NCBI GenBank assembly: GCA_905221605.1
Contig: CAJNDS010002768.1
Coordinates: 1,020,596-1,084,595 of the forward strand
Length of the DNA stretch: 64,000 nt
DNA from: Symbiodinium natans
Lineage: Eukaryota > Sar > Dinophyceae > Suessiales > Symbiodiniaceae
Reading direction: 5' to 3'
The notes below the pieces were generated by a model. It saw nothing but the letters and a program-made list of their open reading frames with translations. It was not told the DNA's origin and did no database searches. Positions 10,429 to 20,098 of the stretch are shown here, one piece after another. A program made the translations under genes and the position numbers. The number at the start of each line of letters is the position of its first letter. Position 1 is the stretch's first letter.

Positions 10429-11210
10429 GGAACATGGAACGTTCGTGCGTTTGGTAGTTGCGTGAAGGTTGGGGAGTCCGGGGAGCTTCGCGTGGAGGGA
10501 GACGTGGTTAAACCGGAGGAGTTTTGTCGCGTAGGCCAATCTTTCGTTGTGCTGTTTATCTGAAACTAGGTGGAAAGGGGAGGGTGAGGTTCGGCTTGGG
10601 GAGTACTGGATTTTGTTCTCAGGGCTGGAGCCGGAGGCACCTCGTTCTATTCAAGGAGTGGGTATTGCTTTGAATGCGGACATGCGCAAGGCGTGGGAGA
10701 GGGCGGATTGTTTTTGTGCGTTTGGGGGCAGTCGTTTGCTGCATATCAAACTTAAACTTCAGGGCAGGCTGGTGAACGTTATTTCGGTATACGCTCCTAC
10801 TTTCAAGGCTGAAGAAATTGAAAAGGACCAGTTCTACAGGGATTTGGAGGCGATGGTGGCATCTGCAAGTTCAGGCGAGCCGGTTTTTGCGATGGGCGAT
10901 TTTAATGCGCAGGTGGGTCGGCGTAGAGAGGAAGGAGAGACAGCGCAGTGCTCAGACAGCGATGAATGAAAATAGGCAACGGTTGCTGTCCACGAGGGCC
11001 TTTGAAGGTTGCGGGGACTTGGTTTGATCACAAGCATTATGGAACCTGGATGCACAACAAAACCAAGCTGTGGCACCATATCGATCATGTGTTGGCTCCG
11101 GCTAAATGGATGCGATGGGTCATGGGATGTGGCTGTTAAACCTGGGATTGTCTTTGACACGGACCACAGGCTTGTCAAGCTTAAGTTGCGCGTACCGCCA
11201 AAGGCGTACT
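10429..11210 (+). pseudogene. Cassette IV endonuclease domain
   Basis: EEP/AP-like endonuclease. The first block is WGTWNVRAFGS with a frame change near 10535. The second (10547-10969) reads LSETRWKGEGE, GVGIALNADM, VISVYAPTF and FAMGDFNAQVG, and ends at a stop. The third (about 11000-11115) has GTWMHNKTKLWHHIDHVL. The last (11009-11479 frame) has TDHRLVKLKLRVP. All expected catalytic residues (Asn, Glu, Asp-Asn, Asp-His) survive in separate frames, unlike cassette II. The connector 11211-11480 includes an 18-bp direct duplication (11291-11330) that repeats RQPEVS in frame. Confidence 0.8.
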
Positions 11211-11569
11211 GGCCTTGTCGAAACGGGAATCACAGTCATAAGCAAATGCAAGTCCAAGGGTGGCCCGAAAACTTGAATGTGCAGCTGCTGCGACAGCCGG
11301 AAGTCTCCCGACAGCCGGAAGTCTCCCGACAGTTTAACGAGAAACTAGAGGAACTCGCAGAGGACATGTTACTGGATGAGTATGAGCTTTGGGTGCGGGC
11401 TGTACGTTTGGTGGGGAAGGAGGTGCTGGGAACTTCAGAAGGAGCACGGACCACAGTGGCAAGTGGAAAATGCGGATGAGTTGGAAAAGATCAGCCGTGA
11501 ACGACAGCAGGCCGCGCAAGCTAAGGCGGCGGGAGGCGGGAGGCTGTCCCAAACAATACGAGGCGGCTC

Positions 11570-12969
11570 TTGCGTCACATGTCGGACTGTAATTTGCGGG
11601 TCTTCCATGAGCATCTAGCACGGGTCTGGCGCAGAGTAGAGCCAATGCCGGATGAATGGAAATTTGGATATGTTATTCCGTTGCCAAAAAAGGGAGATAA
11701 AACGCTTTGCAAAAACTGGCGTGGAATTCTCCTTCTTTCTGTGCCTGGTAAAATCTTCGCGCGCGTGACAGCGGCCAGAGGCTATATAAGCACTGTGAAG
11801 CGGAACAGGTCCTCCCAGAGTGGCAATGTGGGTTCAGGTCACAACGCAGTACGGTTGATATGATATTCACAGTGCGCATGATCATGGAGGTTGCCAATCA
11901 GAACGTTACCTGTCTTTTGGCTTTTTGTTGACCTGGTCAAAGCTTATGATTCGGTCTCGCGCACTGGGCTGTGGGCGGTTTTAAAGGCCAAAGGTGTACC
12001 AGCTCACCTACTGGAGCTTATTCGAAACTACTACTCGGGCAAAACAGCGGCTGTGGCCGTAGAGGGTGGTCTGTCAAAAGTGTTTCGATCTGCAGTCGGG
12101 CATAGGTTAGGGCTGCTGCTTGGCGCCACTTTTGTTTAATATTTTCTTTGGAGCAGTGATAGACACGTGGCAACATGTCAGCGGGGGCCGTCTCAACTGG
12201 CGAACCCGTCTAGACGGAGCGCTTCGAAGGCAAAATCAATTAGACAAGTGTGCTCGCTCTGATAAGTTAGACTTCCAAGAGCTCGGATATGCGGATGACC
12301 TCGCCGCAGTGACTGACACCCTGGCTCGTTTACGTAAGCTGCGTGTGGACCTTCGGACACATCTTGGGCGCTGGGGTCTAAAAAGCAAAAGCGCTGGCTG
12401 CCTTTCAGTCTTACCAGGGAACATTGGAAGAACGCCCGAGCGCAGACCCGCCGGTAAAATTTACGGACCAGTTTGAGTATCTCGGCTCGCAGATTACCGT
12501 AACAGGGGATTGCGTCGATGACATTCGCCGCCGCGTAGATCAGGCACGAAAAGCTTTTGAAAGACTGGCTTCCTCAGTCTGGAATGTCAGGCAGTTATCC
12601 TTGCGTACCAAGCTGTCGGTTTATCGTGCTTGTGTTCTGTCAGTCCTTACCTACGGTTGCGAGTCTTGGACCGTTTGCTGGCCGCGTAAGGCTATGCTAG
12701 AAAAGTTTCATATGATGTGTCTGCGTAAAATATGTGGTGTCGGGAGATGGGATCAGCAAGTTTTGGGCATTACTAACGAGCACATTAAGTCGTGTCTTGG
12801 GGTACCCGCAATTATGCAGATGATACACCAACGCCGGCTACGTTGGGTTGGGCATGTCGCGCGCATGGACAACTCTCGTTTGCCAAAACAGATGTTGTTT
12901 GCCTTTTTGCCCGAGGGACAAGGGGAACGGTGCTTGCCTGGGAGATCTGCGGGTAAACGACTACGTTGA
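11570..12969 (+). pseudogene. Cassette IV reverse transcriptase domain
   Basis: Non-LTR RT in four overlapping frames. 11570-11863: PLPKKGDKTLCKNWRGILL. 11891-12139: FVDLVKAYDSVSR, holding the motif A aspartate. 12120-12476: APLLFNIFFGAV and LGYADDLAAV, holding the motif C aspartates. 12424-12969: FEYLGSQITVTGD, VYRACVLSVLTYGCESW, LRKICGVGRWD and RLRWVGHVARMDNSRLPKQ. Motif content supports the same RTE-like group as cassette II. Confidence 0.85.
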
Positions 12970-13886
12970 AAGTACGCGGGCTGCAGGGATATCGTACACA
13001 GGGTGGATACAGCAGGCATGTGCAGACAATGGCTTAAAATGGCCACTCGAGCGGTCGCCTTATGGTTCCGGCCGGTTCAGCCTAAGGGTGGGCAGGAGTC
13101 GCCAGACAGACGAAAAGAGCGGGCCACATAAGGGGATTGAGGAGCAATGGCGCAGTGCCTCTAAATATTTAGCTGAGTCAAAGCAGCGCTGGGTCCAAGG
13201 GGAGGCTCAACAGGAGGACTTACCGGCTGCTGTCCAAATAGTCAACGCGAGTAAAAACATTCTGGGCTACGGAGCCTTGGACTACAGAAGTAGACACCGC
13301 CAGCGATCTAGCACTGCTTGCTCTCGTAATACAAAGTGAAGCTAAACTGGCAAGGAAGAGGGTCCGTGTTTTAGAGCTGTCGCCTGGGCCACCCCCTCCC
13401 AAACGTTTTCGACAGCAGGGAAGAAGAGGGCGCCTGAGAAGTACTGGGTTCGTGGTCTGTCGCAGCGGGATGATGCTCATCTGCCGTTTCTCTGTCCTAT
13501 GAAGGGATGTGGGCAGCGGTTCTCTCGGAAATCGGGCATGGCCCATCATGTGCTACGCTCTCATTGGCAAGGGGCGTACCGGGACAGGGTTTGGAGCTGC
13601 AGGCTGTGTTCAAGGGTGTTCGACAACGAGCGAGGCCACCAAGCACATGAAGCTACATCAGGACGGGGCGTCCCCTTGCATCTGTTGTGAGTGCAATGCA
13701 TACTTTCCTGGTCGATCCAGCGCTCGAAAGCATGTCAACTACTCACATGGTGCACGGCTATTACAGTTTCCGCTGAAATGCCCACACTGCCAAAAAGAAG
13801 GATTAGATCCCGTGCCAGAGTTCCAAACCTCGCATGCGTACTCCTTGCATCGCCTTCGCAAACGCGTATATGACACATGGCCGTAA
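12970..13886 (+). pseudogene. Cassette IV C-terminal linker and C2H2 fingers
   Basis: The linker continues in the 12848-13339 frame (GWIQQACADNG, GIEEQWRSASKYLAES), then switches to a basic segment (RKRVRVLEL, PPKRFRQQGRRGRLR; about 13340-13440). The finger part (13499-13886, two frames) shows CPMKGCGQRFSRKSGMAHH, SCRLCSRVFDNERGHQAH, CECNAYFPGRSSARKHVNYSH and LKCPHCQKEG...H. The arrangement matches the finger cluster of cassette II at about the same distance from the RT, so the C-terminal cluster is an ancestral part of these elements. Confidence 0.7.
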
Positions 13887-13943
13887 CCGGAAGGTTCAAG
13901 CAGCAGTTTTCGATAGGTCCGCGTCTCGAACCCTTTTCGGCAA

Positions 13944-14146
13944 TGCCACCGTCAACCAACGAACGCATCTCAGAGCTGGAGAGGGAGCTTGAGAAGGCCC
14001 ATGACCGCATCGACGGAGTGAACACTTTTGCAGAGGACATAGCAAGGCTGAGCGTACAGACTTCCCAGAGGCAAGGAATCGAAGTTGCGAAGACGTCACT
14101 AGTGTTCTTTGGGAAGGGTGGCCTCAAGGGTAAGCTCATGGGCTGA
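13944..14146 (+). pseudogene. Cassette IV ORFc, truncated
   Basis: It begins about 60 bp after the finger frame with MPPSTNERISELERELEKAH, a clear heptad pattern, and reaches KTSLVFFGKGGLKGKLMG, which aligns with VVVFATGGFKERVL in the intact copy, before a stop. An in-frame upstream ATG at 13877 exists, but the coiled coil and the match to the other copies favour 13944. The rest of the protein is missing. Confidence 0.55.
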
Positions 14147-14150
14147 GGGC

Positions 14151-14880
14151 TGGTTGCCGGAAGGTGGTCGTCGTCGCACGGACAAGTGAAGAAACTCCCG
14201 TCACGCGGATCGCAATGCTGCGCATGAAAAATGTACGTGTGCAAATCGTCATGAGTCATGCACTTCTTGTTGCGTCAGTTTCTTATGGTGCCCTAGGGTG
14301 CTGTCCCTATGGGCTGACTCGGGCGCCGTCCCGCAGTCATCAGTGCTGTCAGGGTGCCGTCCCTGCAGTTTTCTGTGTTGGTGTTTCGGGTGTTTTTTCT
14401 TTTGGGCGGGAATGAGAGCGTCTTTGTACGGTGATCCCTCTCCTCTGTCTTGGTGTGGTGCTGGAGTTTTGTCGTGGGCTGGTTCCCCTGGTTTTTTTGT
14501 GGTTTTCTGGCTCTCCTTTGTCCTCTGTTGTGTCTGCGGTCTGTTTGGTCCTCCCCTCCTTGTTTTTTGTTTCCTTTCTGGTTGCCTCTTTTGCTTCTCC
14601 CCCTCCTCCCCCTTTCTTCAGCCCAGTTTGCTGTGGTTTTGTCGCAGGGCCTGCTTTGTTTGTGCCTGGGCCTTGAGGCTGCAGGGCCCTTGTACTTCTG
14701 GTAGTCCCTTGCGAGTTGAAAAGTATAGTTGCTTGTGTTGGTTGTTAAGATATCTCTGTTGTTAAGTTGGGTTTTCGGTATTTGCATGTTTGCATGTCCA
14801 GTTGTTTGCAAGGTGCTTTTGCTGCAAAGCGAGGGTTTCTGTCCGTTGGGTTTCTGCTCTAGCGTGTGCTCTGGGACGCA
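14151..14880. other. Pyrimidine/TG-rich spacer after cassette IV
   Basis: A T/C- and T/G-rich stretch corresponding in position and composition to the spacers at 617-1170 and 8663-9210, but with little direct similarity. The open frames here come from its skewed composition. It contains a CGTCCC-type short repeat (GGTGCC..GTCCC, 14290-14360). Confidence 0.45.
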
Positions 14881-15663
14881 GGACTCAGTACGGAGGCCTG
14901 CCGCCAATGGGCGGCGACACCTCTACCTCCAGGCTTGCGATGAGTGACCGCGACCGGGGCCGCGACCGAGATCGTCGGGAAGTGGAGCGGGAGTCGGAAG
15001 GAGGGTTGAAGCAAGGTTGTCCAGCCTTGGGGATCGGGTCCTTGCGACTGCTGCCCTGGCCAACTCAACCGTACAAACTGGGCAATGAATCGGCATGCCG
15101 GTCGCTTGTGTTCTTCCTCAGTGGTGAGCTTAATAAAGCTAGCCTTGAGCGAGAATGGACCACGTGGCAAAGGAACTCGGCCCTCCCGCTGGCCCAGAGG
15201 CCCCAAGAACGCCCTGCTTTTTGGAAAACCCAAATGCACACTGCCTTGGTCGAGTACGTGCAAGGGGCTTGCGCAGGGGGTCTTGGTCCTGTGCCTCCTG
15301 GGGCAGAGGCTGCGAAGTGGTGTCACTCACAGCCTGGTTGATCGTGTGACGAAGCCCGTCAGGACAAGTGTGAGGAGACAGCCAAGCGTCAGTGTGAGCG
15401 CATTCAGGGTTTGCAGACATCTGTTGATTGTTGATTTTGCCAAGCTTGTCGCTATGATCAGTCGGGGTGCATGCTGCTCTTTCGGAACAGGATGAAAACC
15501 GTCATAAGGCTGGTCAGAACTGACTGAACGACGAGGCTCAATCCCTGAAGATGGGGACTGCGCGTTCCGTGCCATTTCTTGTGCACTTTTCGAGCTGGGC
15601 CGTACGTGCGCAGATGAGCCGAGCCTACGTGCCTTTGTACACAGAGGCACACAGACAATCAAA
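14881..15663 (+). pseudogene. Decayed gene with RD/RE-rich start and OTU cysteine-protease motif
   Basis: It begins with the CTCTACCTCCAGGCTTGCGATGA motif shared with cassettes II and III, then MSDRDRGRDRDRREVERE (frame from 14942, open to 15341). A second frame near 15345-15425 reads DEARQDKCEETAKRQCERI, a charged coiled-coil-like piece. After a stop at 15505-15507 a third frame holds SIPEDGDCAFRAISCALFEL (15537-15596), the N-terminal OTU motif, with the catalytic Cys codon at 15559-15561, then EPSLRAFVHRG. It runs straight into the CAGACACA minisatellite, so the catalytic His region is absent. OTU proteases remove ubiquitin and occur in some retrotransposon proteins. The position directly after a cassette spacer suggests a fifth element, but that is inference. 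Confidence 0.5.
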
Positions 15664-16240
15664 GACACACAGACACACAGACACACAGACACACAGACAC
15701 ACAGACACACAGACACACAGACACACAGACACACAGACACACAGACACACAGACACACAGGCGCGCAGGCGCGCAGGCGCGCAGACACACAGACACACGG
15801 ACACACGGACACACAGACACACAGACACACAGACACACAGACACACAGACACACAGACACACAGACACACGGACACACGGACACACAGACACAGAGACGC
15901 ACAGACACACAGACACAGACACACAGACGCACAGACACACCGACACGCAGACACACAGACACACAGACACACAGACACACAGACACACAGACACACAGAC
16001 GCAGAGACGCAGAGACGCAGAGACACAGAGACACAGAGACGAGGAGACGCAGAGTCACAGAGACACAGAGACGCAGAGACGCAGAGACACAGAGACACAG
16101 AGACACAGAGACACAGAGACACACAGACGCAGAGACGAAGAGACTCACAGACACAGAGGCGCAGACACGCAGACACGCAGACACGCAGACACGCACACAC
16201 GCAGACACGCAGACACGCAGACACGCAGACACGCAGACAC
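15664..16240. repeat. CAGACACA minisatellite (~580 bp)
   Basis: An 8-bp period (CACAGACA) with interspersed variants such as GCGCAG, GACGCAGA and CACGCAGA. The + strand has almost no T, so several frames on both strands stay open for 200-300 codons. These Thr/His/Arg-rich or Cys/Val-rich frames are composition artefacts. Confidence 0.95.
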
Positions 16241-16258
16241 ATGCGCGCGCGCACACTA

Positions 16259-16343
16259 ACATGTCGAAACAGCGCATTCGAGATTGCCTTCAGTTAGGGT
16301 GTTTCTGCGAGCATGCATGTTGTGCGGCGTTGTCTGTGCGAAG
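16259..16343 (+). other. 3' remnant of the GA-AG intron before the first complete antenna unit
   Basis: This matches the last part of the 115-bp intron found between later units (TCGAAACA..CATTCG..GATTGC.., then GCATGCATGTTGTGCGGCGT) but lacks a ~10-bp GTATGTTAGG segment and carries several changes. Its 5' end is replaced by the minisatellite. No exon matching the second exon type is found upstream, so the polyprotein gene is cut off here or its 5' exons lie beyond an expansion. Confidence 0.75.
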
Positions 16344-19300
16344 GATGGTTTGACCGGCAGTGCTTGGGGTGACTGGGCCAACTACACCGCCTCCCCGCTG
16401 CGAGCCTTTGAGAACGAGCTCGGTGTTCAGGATCCCGTCGGATTTTGGGATCCGGCTGGTTTTACGGCCGACGGAAGCGTGGAGGACTTCAAGCGTCGCC
16501 GCCAGACTGAGATCAAGCACGGCCGCATCGCGATGCTTGCAGCAATGGGATACATTACTCCAGAGCAACTAGGCTGCAGGTTGTCAGCGGGCGCCGAGTG
16601 CTCTTTGATTTGTTCACAAGTGAAATGTTCAGTGTCCTACGTGTTCCGTTGTGTAGTTGACCAAGGATCACTGGCAAGTTCCCTGGTTATCTTTCCCCAT
16701 CAGCAGGCTTGAAATTCGCCGATGTCCCCAATGGCTTGGCCGCAATTTCCAAGGTTCCTGCCGCAGGCTGGGGTCAGATCTTGGCGTACATGGCATTCTG
16801 CGAGGTCTCCCAGGATCAGTCTGCCGGAACTCCTGCCGCAGCCGGTGACTTCGGCTTCAAGGTCTTGACATCCAGCGACCCCGCTGAGAAGACTAAGAAG
16901 TTGTCGGCGGAGTTGGCCAACGGAAGGCTTGCGATGATGGCTATCATCGGCATGTTCTTTCAGGACGCAGTCACAACACATGCTTGTCGAAACAAAGCAT
17001 TCGCGATTGCGCCTTCAGTTAGGGTATGTTAGGGTGTTTCTGCGAGCATCCATGTTGTACGGCGTTGTCTGTGCGAAGGATGGTTTGACCGGCAGTGCTT
17101 GGGGTGACTGGGCCAACTACACCGCCTCCCCGCTGCGAGCCTTTGAGAACGAGCTCGGTGTTCAGGATCCCGTCGGATTTTGGGATCCGGCTGGTTTTAC
17201 GGCCGACGGAAGCGTGGAGGACTTCAAGCGTCGCCGCCAGACTGAGATCAAGCACGGCCGCATCGCGATGCTTGCAGCAATGGGATACATTACTCCGGAG
17301 CAACAAGGCTGCAGGTTGTCAGCGGGCGCCGTGTGCTCTTTGATTTGTTCACAAGTGAAATGTTCAGTGTCCTACGTGTTCCGTTGTGTAGTTGACCAAG
17401 GATCACTGGCAAGTTCCCTGGTTATCTTTCCCCATCAGCAGGCTTGAAATTCGCCGATGTCCCCAATGGCTTGGCGGCAATTTCCAAGGTTCCTGCCGCA
17501 GGCTGGGGTCAGATCTTGGCGTACATGGCATTCTGCGAGGTCTCCCAGGATCAGTCTGCCGGAACTCCTGCTGCAGCCGGTGACTTCGGCTTCAAGGTCT
17601 TGACATCCAGCGACCCCGCTGAGAAGACTAAGAAGTTGTCGGCGGAGTTGGCCAACGGAAGGCTTGCGATGATGGCCATCATCGGCATGTTCTTTCAGGA
17701 CGAGTCACAACACATGCTTGTCGAAACAAAGCATTCGCGATTGCGCCGTCAGTTAGGGTATGTTAGGGTGTTTCTACGAGCATGCATGTTGTACGGCGTT
17801 GTCTGTGCGAAGGATGGTTTGACCGGCAGTGCTTGGGGTGACTGGGCCAACTACACCGCCTCCCCGCTGCGAGCCTTTGAGAACGAGCTCGGTGTTCAGG
17901 ATCCCGTCGGATTTTGGGATCCGGCTGGCTTTACGGCCGACGGAAGCGTGGAAGACTTCAAGCGTCGCCGCCAGACTGAGATCAAGCACGGCCGCATCGC
18001 GATGCTTGCAGCAATGGGATACATTACTCCAGAGCAACTAGGCTGCAGGAGGTCAACGGGCGCCGAGTGCTCTTTGATTTGTTCACAAGTGAAATGTTCA
18101 GTGTCCTACGTGTTCCGTTGTGTAGTTGACCAAGGATCACTGGCAAGTTCCCTGGTTATCTTTCCCCATCAGCAGGCTTGAAATTCGCCGATGTCCCCAA
18201 TGGCTTGGCCGCAATTTCCAAGGTTCCTGCTGCAGGCTGGGGTCAGATCTTGGCGTACATGGCGTTCTGCGAGGTCTCCCAGGATCAGTCTGCCGGAACT
18301 CCTGCCGCAGCCGGTGACTTCGGCTTCAAGGTCTTGACATCCAGCGACCCCGCAGAGAAGACTAAGAAATTGTCGGCGGAGTTGGCCAACGGAAGGCTTG
18401 CGATGATGGCCATCATCGGCATGTTCTTTCAGGACGCAGTCACAACACATGCTTGTCGAAACAAAGCATTCGCGATTGCGCCTTCAGTTAGGGTATGTTA
18501 GGGTGTTTCTGCGAGCATGCATGTTGTACGGCGTTGTCTGTGCGAAGGATGGTTTGACCGGCAGTGCTTGGGGTGACTGGGCCAACTACACCGCCTCCCC
18601 GCTGCGAGCCTTTGAGAACGAGCTCGGTGTTCAGGATCCCGTCGGATTTTGGGATCCGGCTGGTTTTACGGCTGACGGAAGCGTGGAGGACTTCAAGCGT
18701 CGCCGCCAGACTGAGATCAAGCACGGCCGCATCGCGATGCTTGCAGCAATGGGATACATTACTCCGGAGCAACTAGGCTGCAGGTTGTCAACGGGCGCCG
18801 AGTGCTCTTTGATTTGTTCACAAGTGAAATGTTCAGTGTCCTACGTGTTCCGTTGTGTAGTTGACCAAGGATCACTGGCAAGTTCCCTGGTTATCTTTCC
18901 CCATCAGCAGGCTTGAAATTCGCCGATGTCCCCAATGGCTTGGCCGCAATTTCCAAGGTTCCTGCCGCAGGCTGGGGTCAGATCTTGGCGTACATGGCAT
19001 TCTGCGAGGTCTCCCAGGATCAGTCTGCCGGAACTCCTGCCGCAGCCGGTGACTTCGGCTTCAAGGTCTTGACATCCAGCGACCCCGCTGAGAAGACTAA
19101 GAAGTTGTCGGCGGAGTTGGCCAACGGAAGGCTTGCGATGATGGCTATCATCGGCATGTTCTTTCAGGACGCAGTCACAACACATGCTTGTCGAAACAAA
19201 GCATTCGCGATTGCGCCTTCAGTTAGGGTATGTTAGGGTGTTTCTGCGAGCATGCATGTTGTACAGGGTTGTCTGTGCGAAGGATGGTTTGACCGGCAGT

Positions 19301-20098
19301 GCTTGGGGTGACTGGGCCAACTACACCGCCTCCCCGCTACGAGCCTTTGAGAACGAGCTCGGTGTTCAGGATCCCGTCGGATTTTGGGATCCGGCTGGTT
19401 TTACGGCCGACGGAAGCGTGGAGGACTTCAAGCGTCGCCGCCAGACTGAGATCAAGCACGGCCGCATCGCGATGCTTGCAGCAATGGGATACATTACTCC
19501 GGAGCAACTAGGCTGCAGGTTGTCAACGGGCGCCGAGTGCTCTTTGATTTGTTCACAAGTGAAATGTTCAGTGTCCTACGTGTTCCGTTGTGTAGTTGAC
19601 CAAGGATCACTGGCAAGTTCCCTGGTTATCTTTCCCCATCAGCAGGCTTGAAATTCGCCGATGTCCCCAATGGCTTGGCCGCAATTTCCAAGGTTCCTGC
19701 CGCAGGCTGGGGTCAGATCTTGGCGTACATGGCATTCTGCGAGGTCTCCCAGGATCAGTCTGCCGGAACTCCTGCCGCAGCCGGTGACTTCGGCTTCAAG
19801 GTCTTGACATCCAGCGACCCCGCTGAGAAGACTAAGAAGTTGTCGGCGGAGTTGGCCAACGGAAGGCTTGCGATGATGGCCATCATCGGCATGTTCTTTC
19901 AGGACGCAGTCACAACTCATGCTTGTCGAAACAAAGCATTCGCGATTGCGCCTTCAGTTAGGGTATGTTAGGGTGTTTCTACGAGCATGCATGTTGTACA
20001 GGGTTGTCTGTGCGAAGGATGGTTTGACCGGCAGTGCTTGGGGTGACTGGGCCAACTACACCGCCTCCCCGCTGCGAGTGTCTGACAGCAGCCGCTAA
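16344..20098 (+). CDS. Light-harvesting chlorophyll a/c polyprotein, five 173-residue repeats plus terminal part-unit; 5' incomplete
   Basis: Peridinin/fucoxanthin-type chlorophyll a/c antenna protein of the plastid thylakoid, made as a chain. Exons: 16344-16564, 16666-16963, 17079-17299, 17401-17698, 17813-18033, 18135-18432, 18548-18768, 18870-19167, 19283-19503, 19605-19902, 20018-20098. Joined, each unit is 221+298 = 519 nt, 173 codons. Each unit shows helix 1 with the chlorophyll ligand motif (RRRQTEIKHGRIAMLAAMGY), a middle helix (GWGQILAYMAFCEV) and helix 3 (KKLSAELANGRLAMMAIIGM). Units meet at ANYTASPLR/AFENELG, and the last unit stops six codons after SPLR. Cleavage after SPLR would release identical ~173-residue proteins; SPLR as a processing site comes from what I recall of dinoflagellate antenna polyproteins. 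No start codon, signal peptide or plastid leader is present upstream. Confidence 0.9.
16565..16665 (+). other. GC-AG intron, 101 bp (also 17300-17400, 18034-18134, 18769-18869, 19504-19604)
   Basis: The protein must read YITPE-ITGKFPGYLSPSAG across this gap. That works only if the intron starts GCAACT (after ..CCAGA or ..CCGGA) and ends ACCAAG before GATCACT. The donor is GC, the acceptor AG followed by G. The splice falls inside the Glu codon. All five copies have the same limits. Confidence 0.85.
16964..17078 (+). other. GA-AG intron, 115 bp (also 17699-17812, 18433-18547, 19168-19282, 19903-20017)
   Basis: The protein reads GMFFQ-DGLTGSAW across it. The limits are TTTCAG|GACGCAG and TGCGAAG|GATGG, with AGGA repeated at both ends, so the cut can slide but a GA donor with AG|G acceptor fits best. 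An ATGCTT...AAGCAT stem lies ~20 bp inside. In the 17699 copy a 1-bp loss leaves the intron open in frame, so the exons around it appear as one 245-codon frame. Confidence 0.8.

Larger units (their letters stand above)
10429..14150 (+). mobile_element. Retroelement cassette IV (endonuclease-RT-C2H2 plus truncated ORFc), decayed
   Basis: It has the same plan as cassette II and the fullest set of catalytic motifs in the window: GTWNVRAF, SETRWKGEG, GDFNA, an IDHV and DTDHRLVK pair, FVDLVKAYDSV, GYADDL and a C2H2 tail. It differs widely from cassette II at both DNA and protein level, so the two are separate subfamilies rather than recent tandem copies. It is split over at least eight frame changes or stops and is not functional. 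Confidence 0.8.
16344..20017 (+). repeat. 735-bp tandem array of antenna gene units
   Basis: Unit starts at 16344, 17079, 17813, 18548 and 19283 give periods of 735, 734, 735, 735 and 735 bp (the next start is 20018). Exons and introns are equally conserved, with only scattered substitutions. Recent unequal crossing-over or gene conversion must therefore keep the introns alike too. The single 1-bp difference is in the intron at 17699-17812. Confidence 0.95.

Noticed and set aside
15327-16297. Open frames of 200-316 codons on both strands over the CAGACACA array
   Set aside because: The repeat lacks T on one strand, so stops cannot occur. The translations are pure repeat.
16284-19971. Separate 107-, 142- and 155-codon ATG-started frames in each antenna unit as individual small genes
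   Set aside because: They are exons plus translated intron. The conserved protein joins across the introns and their ATGs lie inside introns or inside the protein.
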